A stretch of 18,363 nucleotides of DNA from Amoebophrya sp. AT5.2 (lineage: Eukaryota > Sar > Dinophyceae > Syndiniales > Amoebophryaceae): positions 1 to 18,363 of the forward strand of contig RXOD01004776.1 of assembly GCA_005223375.1 (NCBI GenBank). Direction: 5' to 3'. Below the pieces are notes generated by a model. The model was given only the letters and a program-made list of their open reading frames with translations. It was not told the DNA's origin and made no database searches. This document shows positions 8,471-17,929 of the stretch, in pieces (the first letter of the stretch is position 1; the number at the start of each line of letters is the position of its first letter). The translations under genes were made by a program, and so were the position numbers.

Positions 8471-11400
8471 ATGCGGCGCACTACTGCGAAGGGCGGCAAG
8501 AAGCGACGCGTCGATGCAGACATTGTTGAGTCTGATGACGATGGCGCGGCACAGACGTCCTTGCTCCAACAAGGCCATGAATTCGGGAAGCCGACCTTCG
8601 CGCACGTCAACGAGAGGCTTGCGCAGGTACAACGTTCTTCGTATTTTCTTCGCCGAACTCATGTTGAAGAAATGAAACAAATTTAATAAATCAATGTATC
8701 CCGCCCCAGCTTTTGGAACGTCAACGTGGAGGGAGACGATTTCTTCAACTTCATAAAATCATGTTTATGAATTCCCCACTAAAAATACAGAAGGAGAACG
8801 AGGCCCTTCTCGTGCAGACGGGGCAGGCCAAGAGTTTTTCGAGTGCGGTTGGGGAGAAGCACCAGAAGCTGGCCGAGCTGTTGCGAGGTGGCGCTTCTCT
8901 GTCCCAGCTGCGCGGGGAGGCGACCCAGATGCGGCTCTCGAGGATGCTGGATGCGAATGCGCTGCGTGGGCGGGGCGCGTCGGTCGCGGGGGTAACTGGG
9001 TTATCGAGGGCGGAAAAAGTTGCGCGAATAAAACAACTTCTGCTCCCCCAAAGCGGCACCAATCCCAATCCGGAACCGGAAACCTTGCTTCATGAAGGAA
9101 CCGCCTCGTCTTCCGGGCCGGCGACCGGGCCAGGGCCCGCAGGCGCCAGTACCACGCACAATTGGGTCGGCGACCGACTCCTAAAGAAACAAGCTGTGCT
9201 GAAGAAGTTGTGCCGTGCGCTGGACGAGAGGACAAAGAATCCAGGCACGGCCTGTGCGGATAAGCACGTCGACGCAGATCGGGCGCGTGGTTCCATTCTG
9301 ATGGCTAGGTTGCAGCGGCTCGTTGACGACGTTCGGGACAAAGTCGTGGACGGCCACAAAATTGAAGTTGTCGGGGAGCAGGCAGCGGTGGGAACCGGTG
9401 GCGAGCAGGATGTGGCGATGACAGACGCCCGCGCGGACGCACCACTGGATGAAGACAAAACCCGGCGCCGCCAGTTTTTGCTGGAAGCAATCCGGCGGCA
9501 AGCCGGTGACGGTTCTTCAACTTCATCGCCGCATCTCCAAGAGAATACCAGGGTGACTACAGTGGATGTAGTTGGGGGCGGTAAAGCACAGCACGAGGAC
9601 GCGACGTCGACAAAGTCATCGTGTGAAGTGGTGCGGATTGACGAAACACAGTACCGCGCGCTGTTCCGGCCCGCCACCCAGAATGCGCACGAGGCCTTGG
9701 AACTCGCCAGGAACGCCATCGCACAAGATCCGCGAGACCCAAAAACGGCCGAGTTCGTTCGGAAAGCCCTGCGACTGTCGAAGAGCACAGAGTGTGGACT
9801 AGACAGAACGGGGTCGTTACGGCTGGTACACGACGTCAGTTCGGGAGTAGGAGCCGGAGGTGGGCCGCAGGCGACAAGGAGCGCCTCCGCGTCCTCGACG
9901 ACGTCGCACCTAGACCTGTTAGCGGACAAAATCGCGGCTGCCGCAAGCTCGCAAAACGGAAACTGCGCGGGATACGCATACGGCGCGCAAGGGACCGATA
10001 CTGATTTGTTCAGCCAGGACGCAGACGGCTGCTGGGACGTGTTCTACGCGGGTGGCCGCCTCTCCGCGGTGTACCGACCTGCCGCGGCCTCGAACGAAGG
10101 CAGTGCAGGAGGAACTACATCGACAACGGCGATGAAGAGCACCAGTTCCACGTGTTCCCCCCCGCCGCGGCCGCGCACAACGTGGACGGTGAATGTTGAC
10201 TACCGCCCCCAGTTCCTGGCCGTGAGTCGGACGCTTACGCTGCTGGTGTACCACGACCACTTCTGCGGGTATCACACAGAAACAGGCATCCTCGCGATCC
10301 CCAATGCGCTGCTGCCCACTGACGGACCGGTGGCCAGCGTAGCCGTAAGTGCGCGCCGGTTCATGATTCTGACGCACGAGGGCGATCTCTTCTGCTGGAA
10401 CTTCCACGGACTGATACCGGGCCGGGAGCCGGTCTCGCTGCTGTTTTCGCGAAGCGTGCTACACTTCTCGAAAATCGTTACCATGGGCTTCACCGCGGAG
10501 CCGGAGTGCGTGCCATTCCTCAGGGGAAGAACGGTACTGCATTTACAAGTTAGTATTTGGCTTTGGAGTTGAAAATAATGGTAAAGCATGATCAGAAGTG
10601 TTTAGTATACACGGAAGCCGTACCGGTGAAGCTGAACAAGAAAGTCCCGGGTAAAAACAAGAAGAAGGTCAAGAAGAAGGAGTAACAAATTGCGGCTGGT
10701 GTTTGGCGGGAGAGGTGAGTTGCGTGTGGCGTGAGGTGTGTGTGTCCCCGCCTGGAAAACTTGTCACTTGTGCACATGTGAAGCATTGAACACGAGCTCT
10801 TGTGCAGACTGTCAGCACGACGATCGGGACTGCCCGTAGTGCTGTGAACGTTCACCCCGCATGTGGGTAAATCAATCAATCAATCAATGATGGTCGAATT
10901 TTCGAGACTTTGTGCATCTCGTTTTCCAGAGAATCTGGAGCCCAGCGCCTTCCCCTACTATAAATTCTACTGCTGCAGCTGGTTGTGCTTAGTACAGCTA
11001 TCGATTCCCTCGGTGTCGGTTCGGGCAGTGAAATTCAAATTTATCGTCTTCCCTCCACAGCACAACGAGTTGGGTTCGATGATCGAGGATTTTACCTACG
11101 CGTATAACCCGTCCAGTACCGGGTTTCAGATCGTCCCCCACTACTCCACCGACTCGATGGCTTTCTTTGGCCATGTGTTGCTTGGCGACAAGGCGGCCGC
11201 TAACGAGGCGCTGGAGCGGTTCATCGACCACTGTTATCGCGAGCCGAGCGAGGGCGTTCCCGCTCTCCGCAAGTTTTGTAGTGATCTCACAGTTGGGGTT
11301 GGGCTGGAAATCTGCTCCGATGAAAGGGGCAATATTCGGCACCGGGACGACCAAATCGCGCCTGCAAGCAGAATGACCGGGTCTTCGGGCCCGCGCCCGC

Positions 11401-11750
11401 GTCAAACTCCGCAGAACGGACGACCTGCGCCTACGACAAGAACATCTGCGGGCCCCGATGTGCAAGGATCAACATTATTTTCCGCCGCGAGAAACACGTC
11501 GAACCCGGGTGAGGCGCAGATGGTGTTTTTGCTGAGACGTCTGGAACAGGTGTACATGCAGTCGGCAAAGGCCTTCCTGTGGCACTGGGTGCTGCCGAAA
11601 ATCGGGAAGCTGGCGTGCCCGAAGCTGCAGGGACTCTACGAGGACGAGTACGAGCGGCTCACGAGCCTGGGTGGCGGCGCATGCCTCCTAGTCACGGACT
11701 GGGCAGAGCGGCAGCGCCTCTACTCGCACCCGGACTTAATGAAATTTTGA
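8471..11750 (+). CDS. HIRA-like histone chaperone without evident N-terminal WD40 propeller, three exons
   Basis: Proposed exons are 8471-8626, 8791-10548 and 11061-11750, all phase 0, giving 867 residues. Donors are GTACAA and GTTAGT; acceptors are ATACAG and CCACAG. The start is basic and acidic, like a nuclear protein (GGKKRR). Residues 53-465 are a charged, Ala/Gly-rich linker with no recognisable domain. From about 466 to 665 the pattern matches the Hira domain of the HIRA/Hir family: a propeller-like stretch with YHTETG, a second strand set ending DLFCWNF, then a VSLLF segment and, across the second splice, TYAYNPS. The last part (about 675-860) fits the family's C-terminal helical region: a helix, LRKFCSDL, a linker, then VLPKIGK and LQGLYEDEYERL. 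HIRA deposits histone H3-H4 outside replication. The family's usual N-terminal seven-blade WD40 is not seen here or in the 900 bases upstream. Family assignment is from memory of the domain, without an alignment. Confidence 0.6.
8627..8790 (+). other. Intron 1 of the HIRA-like gene, with an 11-base inverted repeat
   Basis: The intron starts GTACAA and ends ATACAG, phase 0. It contains a perfect inverted repeat: GTTGAAGAAAT at 8663-8673 and ATTTCTTCAAC at 8739-8749. An alternative acceptor (CCCCAG, ending 8709) would also keep the frame and add 27 residues, but the added stretch is AT-rich and looks intronic. Confidence 0.6.
10549..11060 (+). other. Intron 2 of the HIRA-like gene, holding a Lys-rich mini-ORF
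   Basis: The intron starts GTTAGT and ends CTCCACAG (512 bases, phase 0). Skipping it joins the two halves of the Hira domain. Inside are a mini-ORF (10578-10685), a GTGTG-rich stretch near 10720-10745 and a four-unit ATCA/TCAA run at about 10871-10888. A frame stays open from ATG 10887 into exon 3, so an alternative start within the intron is possible. Confidence 0.5.
10578..10685 (+). CDS. Lys-rich mini-ORF or alternative terminal exon inside an intron
   Basis: An ATG at 10578 opens a 35-codon frame to TAA at 10683-10685, with strong GC3 use from 10614 onward. The product is short and very basic at its end (NKKVPGKNKKKVKKKE). An acceptor-like ATCAG ending at 10595 lies in phase 0 with the donor at 10549. 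The same stretch could therefore be an alternative last exon of the HIRA-like gene, reached through a 47-base intron, which would give a 667-residue form lacking the C-terminal helices and ending in a Lys tail. No family is recognised. It may also be chance. Confidence 0.3.
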   Translation: MVKHDQKCLVYTEAVPVKLNKKVPGKNKKKVKKKE

Positions 11751-12633
11751 AGAGACGTCGTCCTGCAGCTGCTACTGCAGCTACTTTCTATTCCTATTCG
11801 TTGGATATTGATTTATTATCCCACCACTTCCGTGAACCGTGATTGCTGCTTTCTGTCTTGACAAAAACGTCTGAGAGTTCCACGACGCGGACGCTCGCAA
11901 GTTGATCACTTGACGTTGAAGGTAGTTGCTTTCATGTGTTCCCGCGCTCGACCCCATCTCGTGATAGTCGCCGAGGCCGAGGACCAGGACCGCGTACACA
12001 TAAATACAAATTCATCTTGTGCGGCATGGGCATCACTACACATGTCATGGACATGAGATCGATCTCCCTCGTCTTATCGGCTTCGACCGAGCTGAAAAAG
12101 AACGTCGTCACGGCCGCACATGCTGCAATTTATTGTTCCTCGTTTAGATTTTGAGTTGTCTTCGTGAAGGTGAACAAGCGGAGGCGTGTTATTTATCCCA
12201 CTCTCGTGCTCGTCGTCGAAGGGGCTGCAGCTAGCGCAACAGTAACATCGAGTCTCAGTCAGGCCCCTAATGCTATATCGTAACAATCGAGCGCCGCTTA
12301 TTGTTTTTGCTCAGCATCAGCATCACGTAGATCAAGTCGAACTCCCACGGAAGTCGAAGTCGCACGGAAGTCTACGGGAACTAGCAGCTACGAAAGCAGA
12401 AACAAAGGAAATGACAAAGGTTCAGGCACCCTATTCGTCTGGTGTGCGTTTACTACAACGAAACCGCATGACTACAAGGAACGCTATCAGATTCTATTTC
12501 TAAGACGTAACCGTAGCCGTGACCGTGTGGCTGTGGCATTGATGTTAGGAGGACGACTGCGATTCTAGTGGTAGTGCAGAGCGGCAACACGAATACCAGC
12601 ACGACATCACTCACACATCAGAAAAAGAGTAGG
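11751..12633. other. Gap with no convincing gene
   Basis: This stretch follows the HIRA-like gene. Two short ATG frames exist: 12025-12153, with fair GC3, and 12270-12503. Neither has a recognisable product or clear splice partner. A duplicated CACGGAAGTC occurs near 12347-12375. It probably holds UTR and promoter DNA. Confidence 0.4.
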
Positions 12634-14184
12634 ATGCAGCAACAAGAAGCCGGGACGCCAGCGCTTCTGCTCGGGCACCAGCTGTCGGCCTCGCCGACTG
12701 CCATGCCAGACGAGACGCCTGAAGCGGTGTTTCCCGCGGCCGCTCCCCACTGGCAGTCGCTCCTTGATGCGACCAGAATGAGCGCCAGCGTGTCGTCATC
12801 GTCCTCTTCATCTTGTCCTCCTTCACCTTCTGCTGCTCGCATAGCTGAATACCCAACTACTGCTCGAACACCTGGCAGTGCCTCCTCGACGCTAGCGTTC
12901 TCAACGACTCCGTGGGGGTTCGTTTTTGCGTCAACAGCATGCCGCCCCCAGGCCCGCTCCCGCTGCAGAACTCGGATATTGACGATAAAGATATTAAAAG
13001 TGCATAAATGCAAGCGGAGGAAGGGGCTCGTTCTTGCGGCTGCTGCACTCAGCCGTAGTTTTGGTTGCGCGCGTGGCGAAGACCCGCCTGCGCCTGTCCC
13101 CGACATCTCGGGCTACCGAAAAACCTACTACACTGATCTCCCCTACCTCACCGCATCATGGGGGCTCACGAGGTATAAAAAAATATGATTTTGATTGTGT
13201 CTGTCTACCACCGCGCACACGATCGATTCATTGACATTAATTTAAGTAGATACATTTTCACTCGATTGAAGCCGTCACCCAGAGCGTACGATCCATCGAT
13301 GGCGATGAACGCAAATAACTCAATCTCTATCATCTCTTTTGACTCAGCATACCACCCGGATCTGGTCCCGAATTTTGCGGAAACCTGTGCAGTGAGCGGG
13401 AGGCATGCACAGCGTGGGTCTTTTTCTCGAAAGAGCGCACTTGCACCTTCCGCACGCAGAGCGAGACCGAGATGCAACACGGTATATAGTAGTAAAGTAT
13501 GTGAATGCACGACCAGGTTTTGTTTCTGTTCATGTTCATCTTTCAATTCTCCTCAACATACTTTGACTTTCACTGACTTTGTCTTCATCTTCAGCTGCCG
13601 AGAGCAGCACTTCGGCGACCCTTTTCGTCCGCGAGGGCGTGGCTAGCTCTGCGTCCACGGCGGCCGAGGGCTCCGCGCAGCACTTGCTGCAGCAGCTGAG
13701 CAAAGAGCGGAAAATCGCCGCCACGGACCAGACTGCGGCGGCCCTGCTCGCGAGCCTGCAGAAGGGCGACATCGGGTTTTCCGGGGTCGTGGTCGCTGGA
13801 TCTGGGGTTTCCGGGGGGTCGTCCTCATCTTCCTCGTCAGCCTGGCTCCTAAGTTCACCCTTTTCCTGGGCCACGTCAGGGACGACGTTCGACGGTACTA
13901 CGCCGGGAGGGGGCTCCTCGTTATCTTCCCACGACGGTACAGCCAGCGAGGCACCGTCGGACTCCTTCTTCTTCTGGGTGTGCCGCAGCCTGTTCAACCT
14001 GTCGCAAACGCTGATCATCCTGCTGGGACTGTGCGTTGTAGGCATCATCGTCAGCCGGCAGTGCGGAGAAAGCCTGGCAAACTGGTGGAACTACAAACTC
14101 CTGCCTGTTTTTGGAATCCGAAAACCGCCAGCCTACTCGCCACAGGAACTGGCAGCGATGTGGGACGACGACGACGGGCTGTAG
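12634..14184 (+). CDS. Spliced gene for a protein with one membrane segment near the C-terminus, unknown function
   Basis: The last exon is the best supported part. It starts at about 13595 after an acceptor CATCTTCAG, reads with strong GC3 to TAG at 14182-14184, and encodes a Ser/Ala/Gly-rich region followed by a hydrophobic segment (LIILLGLCVVGIIVS) and a 39-residue tail ending WDDDDGL. Upstream, an ATG at 12634 starts a GC3-biased frame, and a short stretch around 12939-12999 reads NSDIDDKDIK. A donor GTGCAT at 13000 (phase 1) would join that stretch to the last exon. A donor near 12790-12792 could join it to the first. The first exon may instead start at ATG 12939. Exon 2 and both its junctions are uncertain, and another exon ending at a GTATAA donor (13173) is possible. 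The C-terminal membrane segment suggests a membrane-anchored protein. No family is recognised. Confidence 0.4.
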
Positions 14185-14455
14185 TGCTAGTAACTGATAA
14201 AAGGGAAGACGACAATTTTACTCGGTCGCGAGGCGGGGAAGAACCAAGAACAAGCTGCCGCAGAAGTAGGTGCCGGGATTCCTTAAACTTAATTCTGGTG
14301 AATGTTTTCTTCGTCCTCAACATTGCTCGAAGCGGTTTCATAAATGACTGCATTCTGAGATTTTGCTGCACCACGAAATCTACCTCATCTGCTTGGACTT
14401 GGCTGCTTCACTGGCCCGGCCCGACCACATCTGCGTCCTAACAAGATGACGACAG

Positions 14456-14665
14456 CAACGCTGCTACGCTGCTTTCAACATATCTAAACGGAGGAAGACC
14501 GTGCGCGATATTTTGCGTAATGATCTGGAGAAAAACAAAGTACAAAGAAACAAATGCATCGACTTCGCAGCGCACAAGAAGCGCGAATGCTGGCACTGCC
14601 AGCGCCCGTGCCGCTGCCGACAAATTTTGCAGGTCCAGCTTTCACGACTCACAGATATGCTCTGA
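14456..14665 (+). CDS. Cys-rich exon-like fragment, about 59 to 69 residues
   Basis: After an AG at 14454-14455 a GC3-biased frame reads a basic helix-like stretch (KRRKTVRDILRNDLEKNK) and then a Cys cluster (KCIDFAAHKKRECWHC, then PCRC). It meets CAG|GTCCAG at 14632/14633, a possible donor, and otherwise stops with TGA at 14663-14665. No start codon or upstream exon was identified, and no known zinc-finger or twin-Cys pattern fits exactly. It could be an exon of a small unassembled gene or chance. Confidence 0.25.
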   Translation, partial: QRCYAAFNISKRRKTVRDILRNDLEKNKVQRNKCIDFAAHKKRECWHCQRPCRCRQILQVQLSRLTDML

Positions 14666-15008
14666 TTGAAGAAACGCGATTTCTTCTGGGATTCTCGTCT
14701 CAAAGAATAAATTAATACGGAAAGACGATGACCGAAGATACAAAAACACCGATGGGTAGATAAGTAGAAAAGGTACGAACGCCTACGCACGCGTTTCTTA
14801 ATACAACTCGTCAGTGAGAGCAGAAAATAAGTAAAGTCAGAGGTGCCGGTGCGCGTGCGCGATAACGTTGTAGACAGAGTCGTGAGATTCACAGGTACTT
14901 CTACGCGGACACGAATACCACCAGTGCCAGTCAGAGAACACACACTAATACGAGCAGGAACTCAGTTGCTGCATATCCATATTGACTTTTGTCGTCAAGC
15001 GAATACAA

Positions 15009-15060
15009 ATGATTGCAAGTACTTTCTTAGCTGTAGCGCTAGCGGTAGCGGGCGCGCAGC
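15009..15060 (+). CDS. Possible first exon encoding a signal peptide
   Basis: An ATG at 15009 opens a frame reading MIASTFLAVALAVAGAQ, an ideal-looking signal peptide with an Ala-x-Ala type end, followed by a TAG at 15069-15071. A donor GTTATC at 15061 (phase 1) and an acceptor TCTTGCAG ending at 15141 would join it to a frame that continues to about 15285. A short secreted protein, or a membrane-entry start for a longer one, is possible. The downstream frame is unconvincing. Confidence 0.2.
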
Positions 15061-15307
15061 GTTATCTTTAGCACTTGCACTTCATCTTCGAGCAGTATTT
15101 TCTCGATTTCTAAATCACTTCTCCTGGTCTTCGTCTTGCAGTTCCGGAAACAAAGGCAAAGTGCGCAGAAAATATTTATGCTTCATCGCCTCGCGTCCGT
15201 ATTACCTTCCGCCTGGTCTTTCGGAGGCCGGACAGGCAAAACCGGAGGACGCATTGCAGATTGGCGATAACACGCCTGCGTCGCTGAGGCGACCTGAACT
15301 TGCGTAG

Positions 15308-15626
15308 GACCGCTCCGAGCCACGGGGGGCGACGCGGCGCTGGACAGCTCGACCTCGAACAAAAACGGAGACTTGTCGAAAAGCAACGAAGACAATTCAG
15401 CTGCTTCTTCCGACACTCTACGAGGAAGACCTCTTGCTCCTCTCGCCGGCGCGACGGCGACGGGGACCGTCCTCGCGAAGGACTAGTTACGTCGATTTCT
15501 AGCCAGTACATCAAAGGGCGAGGCAAACGCGGCCGCGAAACCGTTTCATTTGCGCCAGCTGCAGAACGGCGCAAAAAAACAAATCGGATCATCAGCAAGA
15601 TTCGATTTCGCTGTCGCTCGAGCCCA
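15308..15626 (+). other. Candidate upstream exons of the K13 gene
   Basis: Between about 15308 and 15462 a GC3-biased frame reads a Ser/Asn/Asp-rich stretch (GDAALDSSTSNKNGDLSKSN and on), closed by TAG at 15484-15486. A second frame ends SISLSLEP at 15626 and has a good donor GTGAGG at 15627. The acceptor CACAG at 15675-15679 then joins it in frame to the next K13 exon through a 53-base intron. How these two pieces connect to each other and where the gene starts is unresolved. Confidence 0.3.
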
Positions 15627-15679
15627 GTGAGGACCCTGACGTGACCAGGGTGTTCTGTTGAGAACTCGCACAAACACAG

Positions 15680-17929
15680 CAAGAACTGTGGCCCAACTAC
15701 TCGGCGAGGACACGGTCACGGAGCGCACCATTTTTAGCGCCGCCGGCATATTTTCCCGTCGTCACGAGTGGAGGAGGCTCCAGGTGGCTGCATAGTACAT
15801 CCATCATAGATACATCGTGCAGTTGCAGCTGCAGGCTGTGCAAAACCAATTTCATCGGATCATGGCGAGCAGTACTATGCCGAACTTGGGGTCATCATCT
15901 GACCCCTCGGCACCGACCGCGTCCGCCCCGTCCGGCGGGGGCCCCAGCTTTACCGAAAAGGAGGGTGATTTCGAGAGCATGGTGGCCGATTTGCGGGGAG
16001 TCTTCATGGGCTGGCTGCGAAGAGCCGAGCGGCAAATGCAGGACGCCCGAACGGAGCTCGCGCAGGCCAAGAAGGAGTTCGAGGACGAGAAGGCAAAAGT
16101 CTGGAAGGAGTTCATGAAGGAAAAACAAACGGAGTACTTCTAACACTTCGATTTCTTGTTCTTCTATACTTACCTTTCTGATAAGATGATCATGTAAGGC
16201 TTCATCATAATAAATCTATCGTGGAGGTGAACTTTTTGTTTGTGAAGGTACGAGAAGATCCAGGGGGAGCGGCGGAAGAACGAGGCCGAGATCGCCGCGG
16301 CGATCAAGCAGGTTGCGGTCGAGCGCGAGGATGCGCGCGCCAAAATCGCGGAGGAGCGAGCGAAGCTCGAAGATGAGAAGGAGAAGAACAGACGGCGGCT
16401 CGGCCTCGAACGAGAAAGACTGCGCCAAGAAGCGGAGGCCTTCGAGGAAGAACGCGAGAGGATAAAGGATCAGGTGAGCGAGGACGATGGCCGATGGAAA
16501 ATTGCAACAAAATATGTATTGTCGTTGGTTGCGTCACCAGTTGTCCGCGGCGCTTCATTAGCTCGCGCGAGTTACGAGCATGCAGGGCCCCCCCACCGAA
16601 GTTACTTCTATTTATAGTAGGACTCCTTGTCATCGCCATCGGATGCCTCCGTATCTGTATCTTCTTCTTCACTGAGAACTAGTACCTACGCCTGTACTCA
16701 TTGATTCTTGAATTCGAATTCACTCTTCGTTCAACAGGTTCTCGCCTCGGAGGAGATAGTAGACCTGAACGTCGGTGGTGTAACGTTTGAAACGTCAAAA
16801 GCCACCCTCTGCAAGCAGCCGGGCAGCTATCTGGATGCGCTGCTCTCCGGCCGAGAGCACGTGGGTCGCGACCGGAACGGCCGCATCTTCATCGACCGAG
16901 ACTCCGAGTCGTAACGATATAAGCACGGAACTTCATCAGCTGCTCTTTTGAATATTGTAGAACCCAGGCAGTGCTGCTGCTGGATGAACAAGATAGTGGT
17001 CGTTCGGCAGCGCCAACCTTATGTCTATCTCCATCTCGTCGTCCGCATGCCCATGCCCAAGCGACGTGCTGACGCAGTACTAGAGTAGAAGTAGATTTAC
17101 TAATACTAAGTAGTTCCTCCGATCATATTCTGGAAAAAGAGTAACAACTCACAGGTTCCGCACCATTCTGAACTACCTCCGCGGCACCACGGACGCAGCC
17201 GTGCCGCTGCCCGGCTCGGCACAGGAAAGCGAGAGCCTGACGCGCGAGGCCGATTATTACGGCATCCGCTTCTTCCCCTATCCGCTCGTTTTCGCAGCGG
17301 GCGGGCACAACGGGTATGAGCATCTCTCGGCCATGGAGGTGCTGGATGTGGGAAACCAGTGCTGGCGGCCGTGCCGCTCCATGAAAACCGAAAGAACCTA
17401 CTTCGCGGTATTATACACAAGTCTATGATCGGCTTCCATCATCTTAACCTTTATCTCAGTCGTCTATAATAATACTCGCTCCTGGCCCCGAGCACGCTCG
17501 TCGTGCATGGAATCAATCGTCGTGATGTGCATTTCTTTAAATTGAATAATCCAAGATACCATCTACTTCTCCAAGCATTCATTGCGTCGCATGTTTCGGT
17601 TCTTCAGGCCGCCACGGTGTCCGCCAAGCTGTACTTGATGGGGGGGCAGAACCTGGACTACAAGGCTTTGAACGAGATGGAGATCTACGACTGTCTGCGC
17701 GACGCGTGGATGTCCGGGCCGCCGCTGAATTTTCCGCGACGAAACGCGTGCGCGGCGCACGTGGACGGAAAGGTGTACTGCATGGGCGGCTTCGACGGAA
17801 CCCAAATCCTCGCGCACGTGGAGAGCTACGACCCACGTATGAAGTCCTGGATGGAGAACACGGCCATGCTCACGCCACGCTCCTCCGCAATGAGCTGCGT
17901 GCACGGAGGAAAAATCTTCCTGCTGGGAG
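15680..17929 (+). CDS. K13: Kelch13 (K13) orthologue: coiled coil, BTB, Kelch propeller; 3' partial
   Basis: Exons 15680-15783, 15835-16133, 16248-16473, 16738-16910, 17155-17407 and 17608-17929 join in frame with GT-AG introns of 51, 114, 264, 244 and 200 bases. The first downstream ATG is at 15862, but the frame continues upstream through a 51-base intron, so the true start may lie further 5'. Counting from Met15862: a charged coiled coil at about 35-170, a BTB domain at 173-260 (VDLNVGG, GRIFIDRDSESF, ILNYLR, YYGIRFFP), then Kelch blades opening VFAAGG (269), LYLMGG (316), VYCMGG (364) and IFLLGG (411). This order and the local motifs match apicomplexan K13, whose propeller has six blades. 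Here the last blades lie beyond the window, after a donor GTACTA at 17930. In Plasmodium K13 acts at the cytostome collar in endocytosis, and propeller changes reduce artemisinin sensitivity. The role here is inferred. Confidence 0.9.
16134..16247 (+). other. K13 intron with GTAC at both junctions
   Basis: The intron runs from GTACTTC to GTGAAG, and the next exon starts GTAC again. A four-base direct repeat therefore brackets the intron, and its ends form a rough inverted repeat (GTACTTC against GTACCTTC read on the other strand). It is AT-rich, 114 bases long, and interrupts a Glu codon in the coiled coil. Confidence 0.75.

Larger units (their letters stand above)
14185..15307. other. Gap before the K13 gene, with coding-like fragments only
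   Basis: No complete gene could be assembled. Two fragments look coding and are listed separately (14456-14665 and 15009-15060). The stretch 14660-15000 is AT-rich and closed in most frames. Either a small multi-exon gene or far 5' exons of the K13 gene may be hidden here. Confidence 0.4.

Noticed and set aside
12270..12503. 77-codon ATG frame
   Set aside because: Weak codon bias, no recognisable product and no splice partner.
12500..12540. CCGTAGCC string resembling the start of the dinoflagellate spliced leader
   Set aside because: The rest of the leader does not follow and no donor is positioned as in spliced-leader genes.
13185..13646. 153-codon frame overlapping the last exon of the single-span protein gene
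   Set aside because: It covers an AT-rich intron and then reads the exon in the wrong frame; the other frame has clear coding bias and a membrane segment.
15176..15682. Minus-strand frame of 168 codons upstream of K13
   Set aside because: Arg/Cys/Leu-rich random-looking product opposite coding-like plus-strand pieces.
15700..15783. hAT-transposase-like C-terminal motif (TERTIFSAAG)
   Set aside because: The match is about ten residues only, and the stretch joins in frame to the K13 coiled-coil exon through canonical splice sites; no other transposase part is present.
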